DNA of 64,000 nucleotides. It comes from Octadecabacter algicola. Its GTDB lineage: Bacteria > Pseudomonadota > Alphaproteobacteria > Rhodobacterales > Rhodobacteraceae. Positions within the stretch are counted from its first letter, which is position 1; the number at the start of each line of letters is the position of its first letter. The DNA is taken from positions 372,001 through 436,000 of the forward strand of contig NZ_JAKGAR010000002.1 in NCBI RefSeq assembly GCF_021532625.1, in the 5' to 3' direction. Made by a program: the position numbers and the translations under genes. The notes beneath the pieces were generated by a model. It saw only the letters and a list, made by a program, of their open reading frames with translations. It was not told where the DNA came from and did no database searches. This document shows, one piece after another, positions 52,487 through 61,480 of this stretch.

Positions 52487-54909
52487 AGGACGAAATTACA
52501 CGCGACGAACGGGTCGCAAACCTTAAGGGCATGGGGTGTTCACGCAAACGGGTCGAAGATTCCCGCTTTACCCAAGGCAAAGGCAACTACGTTGACGACA
52601 TCAAACTACCCGGCATGCTGCACGGCGATTTCGTACGCTCACCCTATGCGCACGCTCGGGTGAAATCGATCAACATTGACGCGGCGATGGCGTTGCCCGG
52701 TGTTGTTGCCGTGCTGACAGCCAAGGATCTAGAACCACTTAACCTGCATTGGATGCCGACGCTGGCGGGCGACAAACAGATGGTGCTCGCCGACGGAAAG
52801 GTGCTGTTCCAAGGGCAGGAAGTAGCGTTCGTTGTGGCCAATGACCGCTATATTGCAGCTGACGCGGTTGAGCTGGTCGAAGTGGACTACGAAGAACTTG
52901 AGGTGATCGTCGATCCATTCAAGTCGTTGCAATCAGATGTGGTACTGCGTGAGGACATGGTGGCCGAAGACGGTTCGGTTCCGAACGGTGCCCATGGCCC
53001 TCGTAAGCATCCCAATCATATATTTACTTGGGAAGCGGGCGAAGAAGAAGCCACCAATCAAGTGATCGACAATGCCGAAGTCGTCGCCACCGAAGAGATG
53101 TATTACCACCGCACCCATCCATGCCCATTAGAAACCTGTGGATCTGTCGCGTCGATGGACAAGGTGAATGGCAAGCTGACCCTTTGGGGGACCTTCCAAG
53201 CGCCGCACGTCGTGCGAACGGTTGCGTCACTGCTGTCAGGTATTGAGGAGCACAACATCCGTGTTGTTTCCCCTGATATTGGCGGTGGGTTCGGCAACAA
53301 GGTGGGCGTCTATCCTGGCTATGTCTGTTCCATCGTTGCATCGATTGTGACAGGCGTTCCTGTGAAATGGGTTGAGGACCGGATGGAAAATCTGATGTCC
53401 ACAGCCTTTGCGCGGGACTACTGGATGAAGGGTAAGATCAGCGCCACAAAAGATGGCAAAATCACGGGCCTGCATTGCCACGTGACGGCTGATCACGGCG
53501 CGTTTGATGCTTGTGCCGATCCGACCAAATTCCCGGCGGGCTTTATGAACATCTGTACGGGGTCTTATGACATCCCGGTCGCCTATCTAGGCGTTGATGG
53601 TGTTTATACCAACAAGGCCCCCGGCGGCGTGTCGTACCGCTGTTCGTTCCGCGTCACTGAGGCTGTGTACTTTATTGAACGCATGATCGAAGTTCTTGCG
53701 ATCGAACTGAACATGGACCCAGCAGAACTGCGTTCGATCAATTTCATCAAGAAGGAACAGTTCCCTTATACGGCAGCACTTGGCTGGGAATACGACTCCG
53801 GCGATTACCAAACCGCTTGGGACAAGGCGCTTGTGGCCGTGGACTACAAAGGTCTTCGCGAAGAACAGGCCCAACGGGTCGAAGACTTCAAGGCCGGTAA
53901 GACCCGCAAAGTTATGGGCATCGGTTTGTCGTTCTTTACGGAAATCGTTGGTGCGGGACCGGTCAAGAACTGCGACATCCTTGGGATGGGTATGTTTGAT
54001 AGCTGTGAAATCCGCATTCACCCGACAGGGTCGGCTGTGGCGCGGCTCGGGACGATTAGCCAAGGTCAAGGTCACGCCACGACTTTTGCGCAAATCCTTG
54101 CAACCGAGATTGGCCTGTCTGCTGAAAGCATTACAATCGAGGAAGGCGACACCGATACCGCGCCTTATGGTCTGGGGACGTATGGCTCGCGTTCCACGCC
54201 AGTTGCGGGTGCAGCAGCGGCAATGGCGGGGCGTAAGATCCGTGCCAAGGCTCAGATGATCGCGGCGTATTTGCTTGAAGTACACGACAACGATGTGGAA
54301 TTCGACGTGGATCGCTTTGTTGTCAAAGGATCGCCTGAGCAGTTTAAGACGATGAAGGAAGTCGCCTACGCTGCATACAATCAGGCCATTCCTGGGCTTG
54401 AACCTGGGCTTGAGGCGGTCAGCTACTATGATCCACCTAACATGACCTATCCCTTTGGCGCATATGTCTGCGTCATGGACATCGACGTCGATACCGGCGT
54501 GCCTGAAATCCGCCGCTTCTATGCGCTGGATGACTGCGGTACGCGGATCAACCCGATGGTCATTGATGGGCAAATCCACGGTGGTTTGACCGAAGCTCTT
54601 GCCGTCGCTTTGGGTCAAGAGATTGCCTATGACGACATGGGCAACGTCAAGACAGGTACGTTGATGGACTTTTTCCTGCCAACGGCTTGGGAAGTGCCAA
54701 ATTACGAGACTGACTTCACCGTCACGCCGAGCCCGCACCACCCAATTGGGGCCAAAGGTGTCGGCGAAAGCCCGCATGTCGGCGGTGTTCCGTGCTTCTC
54801 GAATGCAGTGCAGGATGCGTTCCGTCCGTTTGGCAACCGTCACACCAATATGCCGCATGATCACTGGCGTATTTGGCAGACAGCCAACGATCTGGGCATG
54901 CACGACTAA
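52483..54909 (+). CDS. coxL: Aerobic CO dehydrogenase large subunit, form I (Mo-Cu)
   Basis: The 808-residue catalytic subunit (809 in Oligotropha) that oxidises CO to CO2 at a Mo-S-Cu site with molybdopterin cytosine dinucleotide. The copper-binding Cys is Cys387 in [11 protein letters not shown]. This is the form I signature AYXCSFR with the first Ala replaced by Ser, and it is clearly unlike the form II AYRGAGR. Other motifs are [15 protein letters not shown] (residues 267-281), [11 protein letters not shown], and the catalytic Glu762 in [11 protein letters not shown]. The start overlaps coxS. A 9-bp hairpin follows the stop, before coxD. Confidence 0.96.
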   Translation: MKDEITRDERVANLKGMGCSRKRVEDSRFTQGKGNYVDDIKLPGMLHGDFVRSPYAHARVKSINIDAAMALPGVVAVLTAKDLEPLNLHWMPTLAGDKQMVLADGKVLFQGQEVAFVVANDRYIAADAVELVEVDYEELEVIVDPFKSLQSDVVLREDMVAEDGSVPNGAHGPRKHPNHIFTWEAGEEEATNQVIDNAEVVATEEMYYHRTHPCPLETCGSVASMDKVNGKLTLWGTFQAPHVVRTVASLLSGIEEHNIRVVSPDIGGGFGNKVGVYPGYVCSIVASIVTGVPVKWVEDRMENLMSTAFARDYWMKGKISATKDGKITGLHCHVTADHGAFDACADPTKFPAGFMNICTGSYDIPVAYLGVDGVYTNKAPGGVSYRCSFRVTEAVYFIERMIEVLAIELNMDPAELRSINFIKKEQFPYTAALGWEYDSGDYQTAWDKALVAVDYKGLREEQAQRVEDFKAGKTRKVMGIGLSFFTEIVGAGPVKNCDILGMGMFDSCEIRIHPTGSAVARLGTISQGQGHATTFAQILATEIGLSAESITIEEGDTDTAPYGLGTYGSRSTPVAGAAAAMAGRKIRAKAQMIAAYLLEVHDNDVEFDVDRFVVKGSPEQFKTMKEVAYAAYNQAIPGLEPGLEAVSYYDPPNMTYPFGAYVCVMDIDVDTGVPEIRRFYALDDCGTRINPMVIDGQIHGGLTEALAVALGQEIAYDDMGNVKTGTLMDFFLPTAWEVPNYETDFTVTPSPHHPIGAKGVGESPHVGGVPCFSNAVQDAFRPFGNRHTNMPHDHWRIWQTANDLGMHD

Positions 54910-54915
54910 GGTAAT

Positions 54916-54944
54916 GATGCGGACTGCCTTATGCGGTCCGCATC
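54916..54944 (+). other. Intercistronic hairpin between coxL and coxD
   Basis: Perfect 9-bp stem (GATGCGGAC with GTCCGCATC) around an 11-base loop, six bases after the coxL stop. No T-run. It probably stabilises the coxMSL message or limits read-through, so that maturation genes coxD to coxI are made at a lower level. Confidence 0.6.
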
Positions 54945-54960
54945 GTCTGGGAGGACATCG

Positions 54961-55836
54961 ATGACTTGGACGACGTTACAAACGGCTATGGCCGATCAGG
55001 GATATATCGCCTCTGGTGATCTTTCGATGGCGTTGCACCTGTCGTTATCGCTGGGCCGCCCGTTGCTGTTGGAAGGGGCCGCCGGTGTCGGAAAAACCGA
55101 AGTTGCGCGTGTCTTAGCAGCGGTAACGGATACGCAACTGATCCGTTTGCAATGTTACGAAGGGCTGGATGCAGCGCAGGCTATTTATGAATGGAATTAC
55201 CAACGCCAACTATTAGCAATCCGCGCGGCATCCGAAGACGGCGAGACGGGTAAGACAGTCGAGGCGCGGATCTTCTCCGATGAATTCTTGCTTGAGCGCC
55301 CCTTGCTCAAGGCGATCCGCCAAGACAAAGCACCTGTTCTGCTGATCGACGAGATTGACCGCGCTGACGAAGAATTCGAGGCGTATCTGCTTGAAATCCT
55401 ATCTGAATTCCAAGTGACCATTCCTGAAATGGGCACGATCACCGCCACGACACGGCCTATTGTCATCCTGACCGCCAATGGTACGCGCGATTTATCTGAC
55501 GCACTTCGTCGTCGCTGTCTTTATGCCCATGTCCCATACCCTGATCATGAAACCGAATTGTCCATTTTAGTCACGCGTTATCCCGACATCACGGATCGGT
55601 TGTGCGCGCAGATCGTCGGTTTCGTTCAGGCGTTGCGCAAACAGGAACTAGAGAAAACACCGGGCATCGCTGAAATGCTCGACTTCGCTGCGGCCCTGAT
55701 GGGGTTGGGCGTGGCCGACTTAACGGACGATCCTGCAATGTTGCAAGCGACGCTGACGACGCTTTTGAAAACGCAAATTGACCGTGACGCGATCCCCACC
55801 GAAATCGCACAACGCTTGGCAGGCAAAGCCGCATGA
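54961..55836 (+). CDS. coxD: MoxR-type AAA+ ATPase for CO dehydrogenase maturation
   Basis: A 291-residue AAA+ chaperone that in Oligotropha helps insert sulfur and copper at the Mo site. Walker A is LEGAAGVGKTEVARVLA (about residue 36), Walker B LLIDEIDRADEEFE, sensor I VILTANGTRDL, and arginine finger LRRRCLYAH. GGGAGGACATCG precedes the ATG at 54961; the open frame extends ten codons further without support. The stop overlaps coxE by four bases. Confidence 0.93.
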   Translation: MTWTTLQTAMADQGYIASGDLSMALHLSLSLGRPLLLEGAAGVGKTEVARVLAAVTDTQLIRLQCYEGLDAAQAIYEWNYQRQLLAIRAASEDGETGKTVEARIFSDEFLLERPLLKAIRQDKAPVLLIDEIDRADEEFEAYLLEILSEFQVTIPEMGTITATTRPIVILTANGTRDLSDALRRRCLYAHVPYPDHETELSILVTRYPDITDRLCAQIVGFVQALRKQELEKTPGIAEMLDFAAALMGLGVADLTDDPAMLQATLTTLLKTQIDRDAIPTEIAQRLAGKAA

Positions 55837-57014
55837 GCCTTGTGACCAAATTTGCGGCCCGCGATTCAGGGCCTGCCGCGCGAATGGCGGGATTTGTGGC
55901 GCACCTCCGCGACAATGGGTTGCGACTGGGCGTGGGCGAAACGGGCTTAGCACTTGATGCGCTGACCCATATCAACGCCGCTAACCCCCATGATGCGCGC
56001 CGCGCGTTGAAGACCGTGTTTACCGGCTGCGCCGAAGAAGCTGCGCAATTTGATGGTTTGTTCAACAGCTTTTGGATGAATGGCGGGCGGGTCAAAACCC
56101 GTGTGACGGCAACGGCTACACCTAGTCAAAACGAAAACGTACACTCCGGTCGCGAAGCCAGCGAAGAGGCAAGCAGTGGCACGGGCGATATTAGCGCGCC
56201 CGACGGTGGAGATGGCGAAGCGGCAAGCGATGGACAGGGAAAATTGGTCGCAACTGATGTGGCCAACCTGTTTAAAAAAGACCTTCGCGATCTGGTTCGA
56301 CCCGAAGAAATAGCAGAGGCCGAAAAAATCGCGCTACGCCTTGGTGCGGCCCTCCGGGATCGCCGTTCGCGTCGTCGCAAAGCCGCCCGTAAGGGCGATC
56401 AGATTCACTTTCGTAAGGTCATGCGGCAAAGCCTTGCGACGGGTGGCGAGCCATTCGCGCTACCCAAACGCCAGCGGCCCGACCGCACGCTGCGGATCAC
56501 GGCGATCTGTGATGTTTCTGGATCGATGACCGTCTATTCACGTATTTTCCTAGCGTTCCTCGCGGGCTTGATGCGCGCCGACCCGCGCGCCGATGCGTAT
56601 CTATTCCACACGCGCCTTGTGCGCATAACCGAAGCTTTGCGCGACAAAGATGCGCTGCGCGCGCTGGCACGATTGTCTTTGTTGGCCGAAGGTTTTGCCG
56701 GTGGATCAAAGATTGCGGACAGCCTCGATACGTTTGCAAGCACTTATGGGCGTCGCTTTGTCGACAACCGCACCGTCGTGATGATCCTGTCGGACGGCTA
56801 TGACACGGCATCGCCTGACGGGGTTTCCGATGCGCTCGCCCGAATAAAGAAACGCGGCTGCAAACTCATTTGGCTCAATCCGCTTAAGGGCTGGGACGGA
56901 TACGAGCCGACAGCGCGCGCGATGGCCAGTGCCCTGCCGCATCTGGATCTGTTCCGCGCAGCCAACACCTTGGGCGACTTGGCCGCGCTTGAAACTGAAT
57001 TGGCGCGACTATGA
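55833..57014 (+). CDS. coxE: VWA-domain CoxE protein
   Basis: A 393-residue partner of the MoxR ATPase, required for copper delivery to CODH. The N-terminal helical region is followed by a low-complexity acidic stretch (SGREASEEASSGTGD; about 105-140), a basic helix (RDRRSRRRKAARKG) and a C-terminal von Willebrand A domain. Its MIDAS motif is Asp227-x-Ser229-x-Ser231 (ICDVSGSMTVY), with metal-site threonine and aspartate positions in SKIADSLDTF and MILSDGYD. It overlaps both coxD and coxF by four bases each. Confidence 0.93.
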   Translation: MSLVTKFAARDSGPAARMAGFVAHLRDNGLRLGVGETGLALDALTHINAANPHDARRALKTVFTGCAEEAAQFDGLFNSFWMNGGRVKTRVTATATPSQNENVHSGREASEEASSGTGDISAPDGGDGEAASDGQGKLVATDVANLFKKDLRDLVRPEEIAEAEKIALRLGAALRDRRSRRRKAARKGDQIHFRKVMRQSLATGGEPFALPKRQRPDRTLRITAICDVSGSMTVYSRIFLAFLAGLMRADPRADAYLFHTRLVRITEALRDKDALRALARLSLLAEGFAGGSKIADSLDTFASTYGRRFVDNRTVVMILSDGYDTASPDGVSDALARIKKRGCKLIWLNPLKGWDGYEPTARAMASALPHLDLFRAANTLGDLAALETELARL

Positions 57015-57790
57015 CCCCCAAACAAATCACAGACCACGGTTTGAACGAAGGCGAAGACTGTTTCGCAATCGCAACGATCGTGCGGACCGCAGGGACCACC
57101 TCAGCCAAACCCGGTGCCAAGGCGCTGCTGCGCGAAGATGGTACAATCCTAGAAGGCTGGCTTGGTGGAGGATGTGTACGCGGTGCGATCCGGGACGCGA
57201 CTTTCCGGGCCTATGCGACAGGACAACCCCAATTTATCTCGGTCGCTCCGGAAGAAGACCTGACGAAAAAGGGCGTGCGTGCCGGCGATGACATTGATGG
57301 CGTCCGATTTGCACGCAACGGATGCCCGTCCAAAGGCACGATCGACATCTTTATCGAACCATACCTTCCTACGCCTGATTTACTGGTTTTCGGGGAATCT
57401 CCCGTGGCTGAGAAGTTGTTAGAACTTGCGCCACAGTTTGGTTGGGCCGTGGCCTCAGTTGGCGTGGACGCCCCTTTGGATGCGCGCACACCAAATCGCG
57501 CCCGCTATCTTGTGATTGCGACACAAGGCCAAGGCGATCTTGCCGCATTGAAGACGGGGCTGGTTGAGCCAGTTGATTACGTCGCTTTTGTCGGCAGCTC
57601 CAAAAAGTTCGCTAGCCTTACCGAAAAGCTGATCGCGGCGGAAACCGATCCCGCGCAAATCGCCGCTGTCCGTGCGCCCGCGGGGCTAAACATCGGCGCC
57701 GTCACGCCTGCCGAAATTGCGCTGTCGATCCTTGCGGAACTCACGCAGGTCAAGCGTGATCGTTTGGCAGAGGTTGCCCAGAATGGATAG
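57011..57790 (+). CDS. coxF: XdhC-family CODH maturation protein (CoxF)
   Basis: A 259-residue protein: N-terminal XdhC/CoxI domain (CFAIATIVRTAGTTSAKPGAK; GWLGGGCVRGAIRDA) and a C-terminal Rossmann domain (PDLLVFGESPVAEKLLELA). XdhC proteins bind the molybdenum cofactor, protect it and help its sulfuration before insertion. It overlaps coxE by four bases and the mocA-like gene by eight. Confidence 0.9.
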   Translation: MTPKQITDHGLNEGEDCFAIATIVRTAGTTSAKPGAKALLREDGTILEGWLGGGCVRGAIRDATFRAYATGQPQFISVAPEEDLTKKGVRAGDDIDGVRFARNGCPSKGTIDIFIEPYLPTPDLLVFGESPVAEKLLELAPQFGWAVASVGVDAPLDARTPNRARYLVIATQGQGDLAALKTGLVEPVDYVAFVGSSKKFASLTEKLIAAETDPAQIAAVRAPAGLNIGAVTPAEIALSILAELTQVKRDRLAEVAQNG

Positions 57791-58394
57791 TTTTGGCGCG
57801 ATAATTCTAGCTGCAGGTCTGTCGCGGCGCATGGGTGATCGTAACAAATTACTGTTGCCTATCCACGGAAAGCCCATGATCCGCCACGTCGTTGAAACCT
57901 ATTTGTCCGTAGTCGGTGAACAGGTTTGGGTTGTTACAGGATATGAAAACGAACGAATTGAAGCCGCGCTGCATGGTCTGGATGTGCGCATTGTGCACAA
58001 TGAGAATTTTGAGGACGGGCAACCGTTTTCAGTCCGCACTGGGCTTCTTGAGGCACGGGGCGCTGACCATTACTTGATCGGTCTTGGTGATCAGCCTGAC
58101 CTAACTGGTGGCGACTTGCGCGCATTGATTGCGGCGCATTTGGCGGGAGATCTTCTGAAGATTTCCATCCCCTACCACGGTACGACACGGGGTAATCCGA
58201 TCATTGTTCCTGCAGCCATGCAGGCCCGGTTATTGGCAGATCAAGCCAATCCAGGTTGTGGGAAATTCACCCGCGACCATCCCGAACTGGTCCAGCACTA
58301 CCCCATGACACAATCCGGATTTTTCAATGACATCGACACGCCAGCCGCGTTTGACGTCTTCAATCAATCAACAACGTTAAAGGATCTGACATGA
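57783..58394 (+). CDS. mocA: MobA-like nucleotidyltransferase, probable molybdenum cofactor cytidylyltransferase
   Basis: A 203-residue NTP transferase: nucleotide loop ILAAGLSRRMGDRNKLLLPI (residues 7-26) and metal/substrate motif GLGDQPDLTGGDL. It attaches CMP to molybdopterin; the MCD cofactor is the form used by CO dehydrogenase, which fits its place inside the cox operon. The ATG at 57783 overlaps coxF by eight bases, and its TGA overlaps the start of a 33-codon ORF. The MocA assignment over MobA (GMP) rests mainly on context. Confidence 0.87.
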   Translation: MDSFGAIILAAGLSRRMGDRNKLLLPIHGKPMIRHVVETYLSVVGEQVWVVTGYENERIEAALHGLDVRIVHNENFEDGQPFSVRTGLLEARGADHYLIGLGDQPDLTGGDLRALIAAHLAGDLLKISIPYHGTTRGNPIIVPAAMQARLLADQANPGCGKFTRDHPELVQHYPMTQSGFFNDIDTPAAFDVFNQSTTLKDLT

Positions 58395-58492
58395 GAAAGT
58401 TACGCAGCCTTTTCCAAGCCTATCGTCAAAAATGGGCGCTCTCACCGGAACAAGTGGAAACACTTGCGTCCGTAAAATTCCCCTGCTGTTAG
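58391..58492 (+). CDS. Small translationally coupled ORF in the cox operon, 33 residues
   Basis: Starts with an ATG overlapping the mocA stop (ATGA), preceded by AAAGGATCTGAC, a good ribosome site. It encodes 33 residues: MRKLRSLFQAYRQKWALSPE, then QVETLASVKFPCC. The product is basic and helical, ending in a Cys-Cys pair. coxG starts 11 bases after its stop, and the AGGAAG before coxG overlaps the stop codon. I know no family for it. A C-terminal CC could bind copper or molybdenum, or be a processing artefact of a non-conserved linker. Needs conservation to be believed. Confidence 0.55.
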   Translation: MRKLRSLFQAYRQKWALSPEQVETLASVKFPCC

Positions 58493-58503
58493 GAAGCGAA
58501 AAC

Positions 58504-58956
58504 ATGGAACTTAAAGACGAAATAATCATCAATGCACCAATGGAACGCGTATACGAAGCATTGAACGATCCCGACATCCTTCGTGAATGCATCCCCGGGT
58601 GTGAAGAACTGATCCAACATTCCGACACTGAGCTTGAAGCAAAGATCGTACTGAAAGTCGGGCCTGTGAAGGCGCGTTTTAGCGGTGATGTTCAGTTGGA
58701 CAAAAGTGGTGCACCTTATGCGTTTTCATTAACGGGGCAGGGCAACGGTGGGGCGGCGGGTCACGCCAAAGGTGGAGCGGATGTAACGCTGGTTGCGGAG
58801 GGTGACACGACAATCCTGAGCTATGACGCAAAGGCGCAAATCGGTGGTAAGTTGGCGCAACTGGGCAGTCGGCTTATTCAAAGCACGGCTAAAAAACTCG
58901 CGGCCAAATTCTTTAAGAAGTTCGCCGAAGTGCTGGACGGCGAAACGGTTGGCTAA
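58504..58956 (+). CDS. coxG: CoxG, SRPBCC-fold CODH partner
   Basis: A 150-residue START/SRPBCC protein: MELKDEIIINAPMERVYEALNDPDILRECIPGCEEL, VKARFSGDVQLD, and GGKLAQLGSRLIQSTAKKLAAKFFKKF. In other CO oxidisers CoxG associates the enzyme with the membrane and shuttles quinone. Here the protein stops after the globular domain; the longer Oligotropha version has an additional C-terminal tail that is absent. An aligned AGGAAG lies before the ATG. The C-terminus overlaps the coxI start by eight bases. Confidence 0.9.
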   Translation: MELKDEIIINAPMERVYEALNDPDILRECIPGCEELIQHSDTELEAKIVLKVGPVKARFSGDVQLDKSGAPYAFSLTGQGNGGAAGHAKGGADVTLVAEGDTTILSYDAKAQIGGKLAQLGSRLIQSTAKKLAAKFFKKFAEVLDGETVG

Positions 58957-59953
58957 TCCAATCACATATCAAGACCACGCGGTCGACGTTTTGGCGCAGG
59001 TTGCGACCTATGTGCAAACAGGCCAGCGGTTTGTGTTGATTACCTCGGTGGATATCAAGGGCGGCAGTGCACGTGATCTAGGATCACTGGCTGTCGTCAA
59101 TGATGCAGGCGAGATGACAGGTTATATGTCCAACGGCTGTATTGATCAGGATATCCTGTTTCAAGCGTTGGAGTGTTTGCAGTCAAGAACGGCACGTTTG
59201 CTGCAGTACGGTGACGGGTCACCTTTCCATGATTTGACGTTGCCGTGTGGTGGGTCGCTATCAGTTTGGATCGACCCCGCACCTGACCAATCTGCGCTTG
59301 TGGCAGCCTACATTGCTTTGCTGGCACGTGAACCAACATCACTTACGTTCCATCCTCAAGCAATGGAAACGTCTCTCGCTCCGGTCACGATTGTCTATCA
59401 ACCCAAGGTGGCTCTGACACTTGCGGGGCGAGGCGCCATTTTCCGGGCGACCGCCAGAATTGCTCATGCCATCGGATTTGACGTCACAGGTTTTTCCCCC
59501 GACCTACATGATCTGGATGCAGTCACTGCCTATTGTAAAGCAGCCCCAACGCATGTGACGTCTCAGCAGGGCATCACTGAGCTTGAATTGGACGCGACCA
59601 GTGGTTTCCTAACACTGTTTCACGATCATGATTGGGAACCTGCGTTCCTTGTCGCTGCACTTGCAACCACGGCCGGATTTGTTGGTGCATTGGGCAGTCA
59701 AGGAACCCATGCCGCTCGGCTTGCGCAGTTAGCTGACATGGGCGTCTCATCTGAGGACCAGCGGCGCATCAAGGGGCCAATTGGCTTAGTTCCGTCGTTG
59801 CGAAATGCAGATCTGATTGCAGTTTCTGCGTTGGCTGAAATCGCTCAGGCCTTTGCCTATGATCAACAAGTGGTCGTTGAGGCTCTGCAGGGCCATCAAG
59901 CCGCAACATTACCCTCCTTTGCAGCAGATAAAGAAGCACCTTTGGTACCTTAA
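58949..59953 (+). CDS. coxI: XdhC-family CODH maturation protein (CoxI)
   Basis: A 334-residue protein of the XdhC/CoxI family: ATYVQTGQRFVLITSVDIKGGSARDLGS, YMSNGCIDQDILFQALE, and a C-terminal Rossmann-type domain (FVGALGSQGTHAARLAQLADMG with the family's GSxxxHxxR-type motif; IKGPIGLVPS). The start is a TTG at 58949 overlapping coxG, with GGACGG eight bases upstream; no ATG is available in the homologous region. It is the last gene of the operon, followed by a hairpin. It is clearly different from coxF, so the operon carries two XdhC-type chaperones. Confidence 0.88.
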   Translation: MANPITYQDHAVDVLAQVATYVQTGQRFVLITSVDIKGGSARDLGSLAVVNDAGEMTGYMSNGCIDQDILFQALECLQSRTARLLQYGDGSPFHDLTLPCGGSLSVWIDPAPDQSALVAAYIALLAREPTSLTFHPQAMETSLAPVTIVYQPKVALTLAGRGAIFRATARIAHAIGFDVTGFSPDLHDLDAVTAYCKAAPTHVTSQQGITELELDATSGFLTLFHDHDWEPAFLVAALATTAGFVGALGSQGTHAARLAQLADMGVSSEDQRRIKGPIGLVPSLRNADLIAVSALAEIAQAFAYDQQVVVEALQGHQAATLPSFAADKEAPLVP

Positions 59954-60026
59954 TTGGGCAAGTGGCGATTGATTGGGATAACGCTAATGTCAGTTGCGCC
60001 CTGCATTTCAAGGTTCTAGGTTCGAT

Positions 60027-60058
60027 AGACCGTTCGCACTCATGGCGAACGTCTGTTT
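60027..60058 (+). terminator. Probable terminator of the cox operon
   Basis: Ten-base-pair stem with one bulge (AGAC and GTTCGC pairing with GCGAAC and GTCT), seven-base loop, then GTTTCC. Located 74 bases after the coxI stop. Confidence 0.55.
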
Positions 60059-60220
60059 CCTACCCATTCTTCACTTTGCATAACCGCTAACTTTCTTGAG
60101 CACCTTGTCCTTTTCTTGCAGTTGTCTTTATGCTTGAAATCAAGACGTCAAAACTTGCGTTCTGCATGCTTCCATTCTTGCTGACACATGCGCCGCACAG
60201 CGGTTTCGGAGGATTACCTC

Positions 60221-61480
60221 ATGAGCAGTATTCAAGACCCTAATGATTTTCTGCGCAGCCTGTTTTCGGCCGCCGTTAAGCAGGCCGATCCTATGCGTTG
60301 TGTCCCTGCAGCTTTGCCACCCAAGCCCGACGGGCGGGTTGTTGTGTTGGGGGCGGGTAAGGCGTCTGCACGAATGGCTGAGGCGGTCGAGGCTGAATGG
60401 GGTCCGTGTGAGGGCTTTGTGATTACGCGATATGGCTACGCGCGGGACTGTCAGGGGATTGAGATCGTCGAAGCGGCACATCCCGTCCCTGATCAGGCGG
60501 GCGTGGATGCGACAGGGCAGTTGCTGGAAATAGCCGAGGGGCTGGGGGCAGACGACACGGTCATCATGCTGATTTCGGGCGGTGGTTCGGCGCTTCTTTG
60601 TGCGCCTGCTGACGGGCTAACGTTGGATAACAAGCAGACATTGGCCGCGGATATGCTGGCCAGCGGGATGCCGATTGGTGATATTAACGGTATCCGCAAA
60701 GAACTATCGGCCGTCAAAGGTGGGCGTCTGGCAGCAGCGGTGTATCCAGCAAAGATTGTAACGTTGATGATATCGGATGTTCCTGGGGATGATCCAAGCG
60801 ACATCGCAAGTGGACCAACCGTTGGCCATGCAGGAAACGCCCATTTGGCCATTGCGACCTTGGCCAAATGGGGCGTGACCGCGCCGCCTGCGATTGCCTC
60901 ATATCTGGAAAAGGGTGGAGATCCATTGTCACCCGATGATCCACGTTTGGCTGGGGTGGAAAACATCATCTGCGCGGCGCCGTCGCAGTCTTTGGAAGCA
61001 GCAGCAAAGATCGCGCGAGATGCAGGTGTCGATGTTCGCATTCTGGGCGATGCGCTGGAGGGTGAGGCCCGCGATCTTGCGGTCACCCAATCAGAATTGG
61101 CGGTTCAAATCGCTGAGGAAAAGCTGTCTCAGCCAGTTCTGTTGTTGTCGGGCGGTGAATGCACTGTGACACGACGTGGGGATGGTATCGGTGGACCCAA
61201 CGCTGAATTTGTTTTGGCGGCAGCACTGGCTTTGCGGGGGCATCCAAAAATCCACGTGATTGCCTGTGACACGGACGGTGTGGATGGCGCGGCGGAGGTT
61301 GCGGGTGCAGTGGCGGACCCAACGACATTGGCTTTGGCCGAAGCGATGGAAATTTCCGCCGAAGGTGCATTGGCTAACAACAACGCGCACGGGTTCTTTG
61401 AAGCGATCGGCGCGCAGGTTGTCCCTGGTCCGACATTGACGAACGTGAACGATTTCAGAGCGATTTTGGTCCTGCCATGA
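60221..61480 (+). CDS. Glycerate 2-kinase (DUF4147/MOFRL family)
   Basis: A 419-residue cytoplasmic kinase: N-terminal Rossmann domain (VVVLGAGKASARMAEAVE; HPVPDQAG; LISGGGSALLCAP) and C-terminal MOFRL domain (LLSGGECTVTRRGDGIGGPNAEFVLAAALAL; CDTDGVDGAAEVAG). It phosphorylates D-glycerate to 2-phosphoglycerate in glyoxylate/tartronate and serine-type C2 metabolism. Older annotation calls relatives hydroxypyruvate reductase TtuD. The ATG at 60221 has CGGAGGA upstream. Its stop overlaps the next ATG by four bases. Confidence 0.9.
   Translation: MSSIQDPNDFLRSLFSAAVKQADPMRCVPAALPPKPDGRVVVLGAGKASARMAEAVEAEWGPCEGFVITRYGYARDCQGIEIVEAAHPVPDQAGVDATGQLLEIAEGLGADDTVIMLISGGGSALLCAPADGLTLDNKQTLAADMLASGMPIGDINGIRKELSAVKGGRLAAAVYPAKIVTLMISDVPGDDPSDIASGPTVGHAGNAHLAIATLAKWGVTAPPAIASYLEKGGDPLSPDDPRLAGVENIICAAPSQSLEAAAKIARDAGVDVRILGDALEGEARDLAVTQSELAVQIAEEKLSQPVLLLSGGECTVTRRGDGIGGPNAEFVLAAALALRGHPKIHVIACDTDGVDGAAEVAGAVADPTTLALAEAMEISAEGALANNNAHGFFEAIGAQVVPGPTLTNVNDFRAILVLP

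Noticed and set aside
53587-54903. Long open frame of 438 codons on the minus strand opposite coxL
   Set aside because: It is the antisense shadow of a strongly conserved coxL sequence; the predicted protein shows no domain and no ribosome site.
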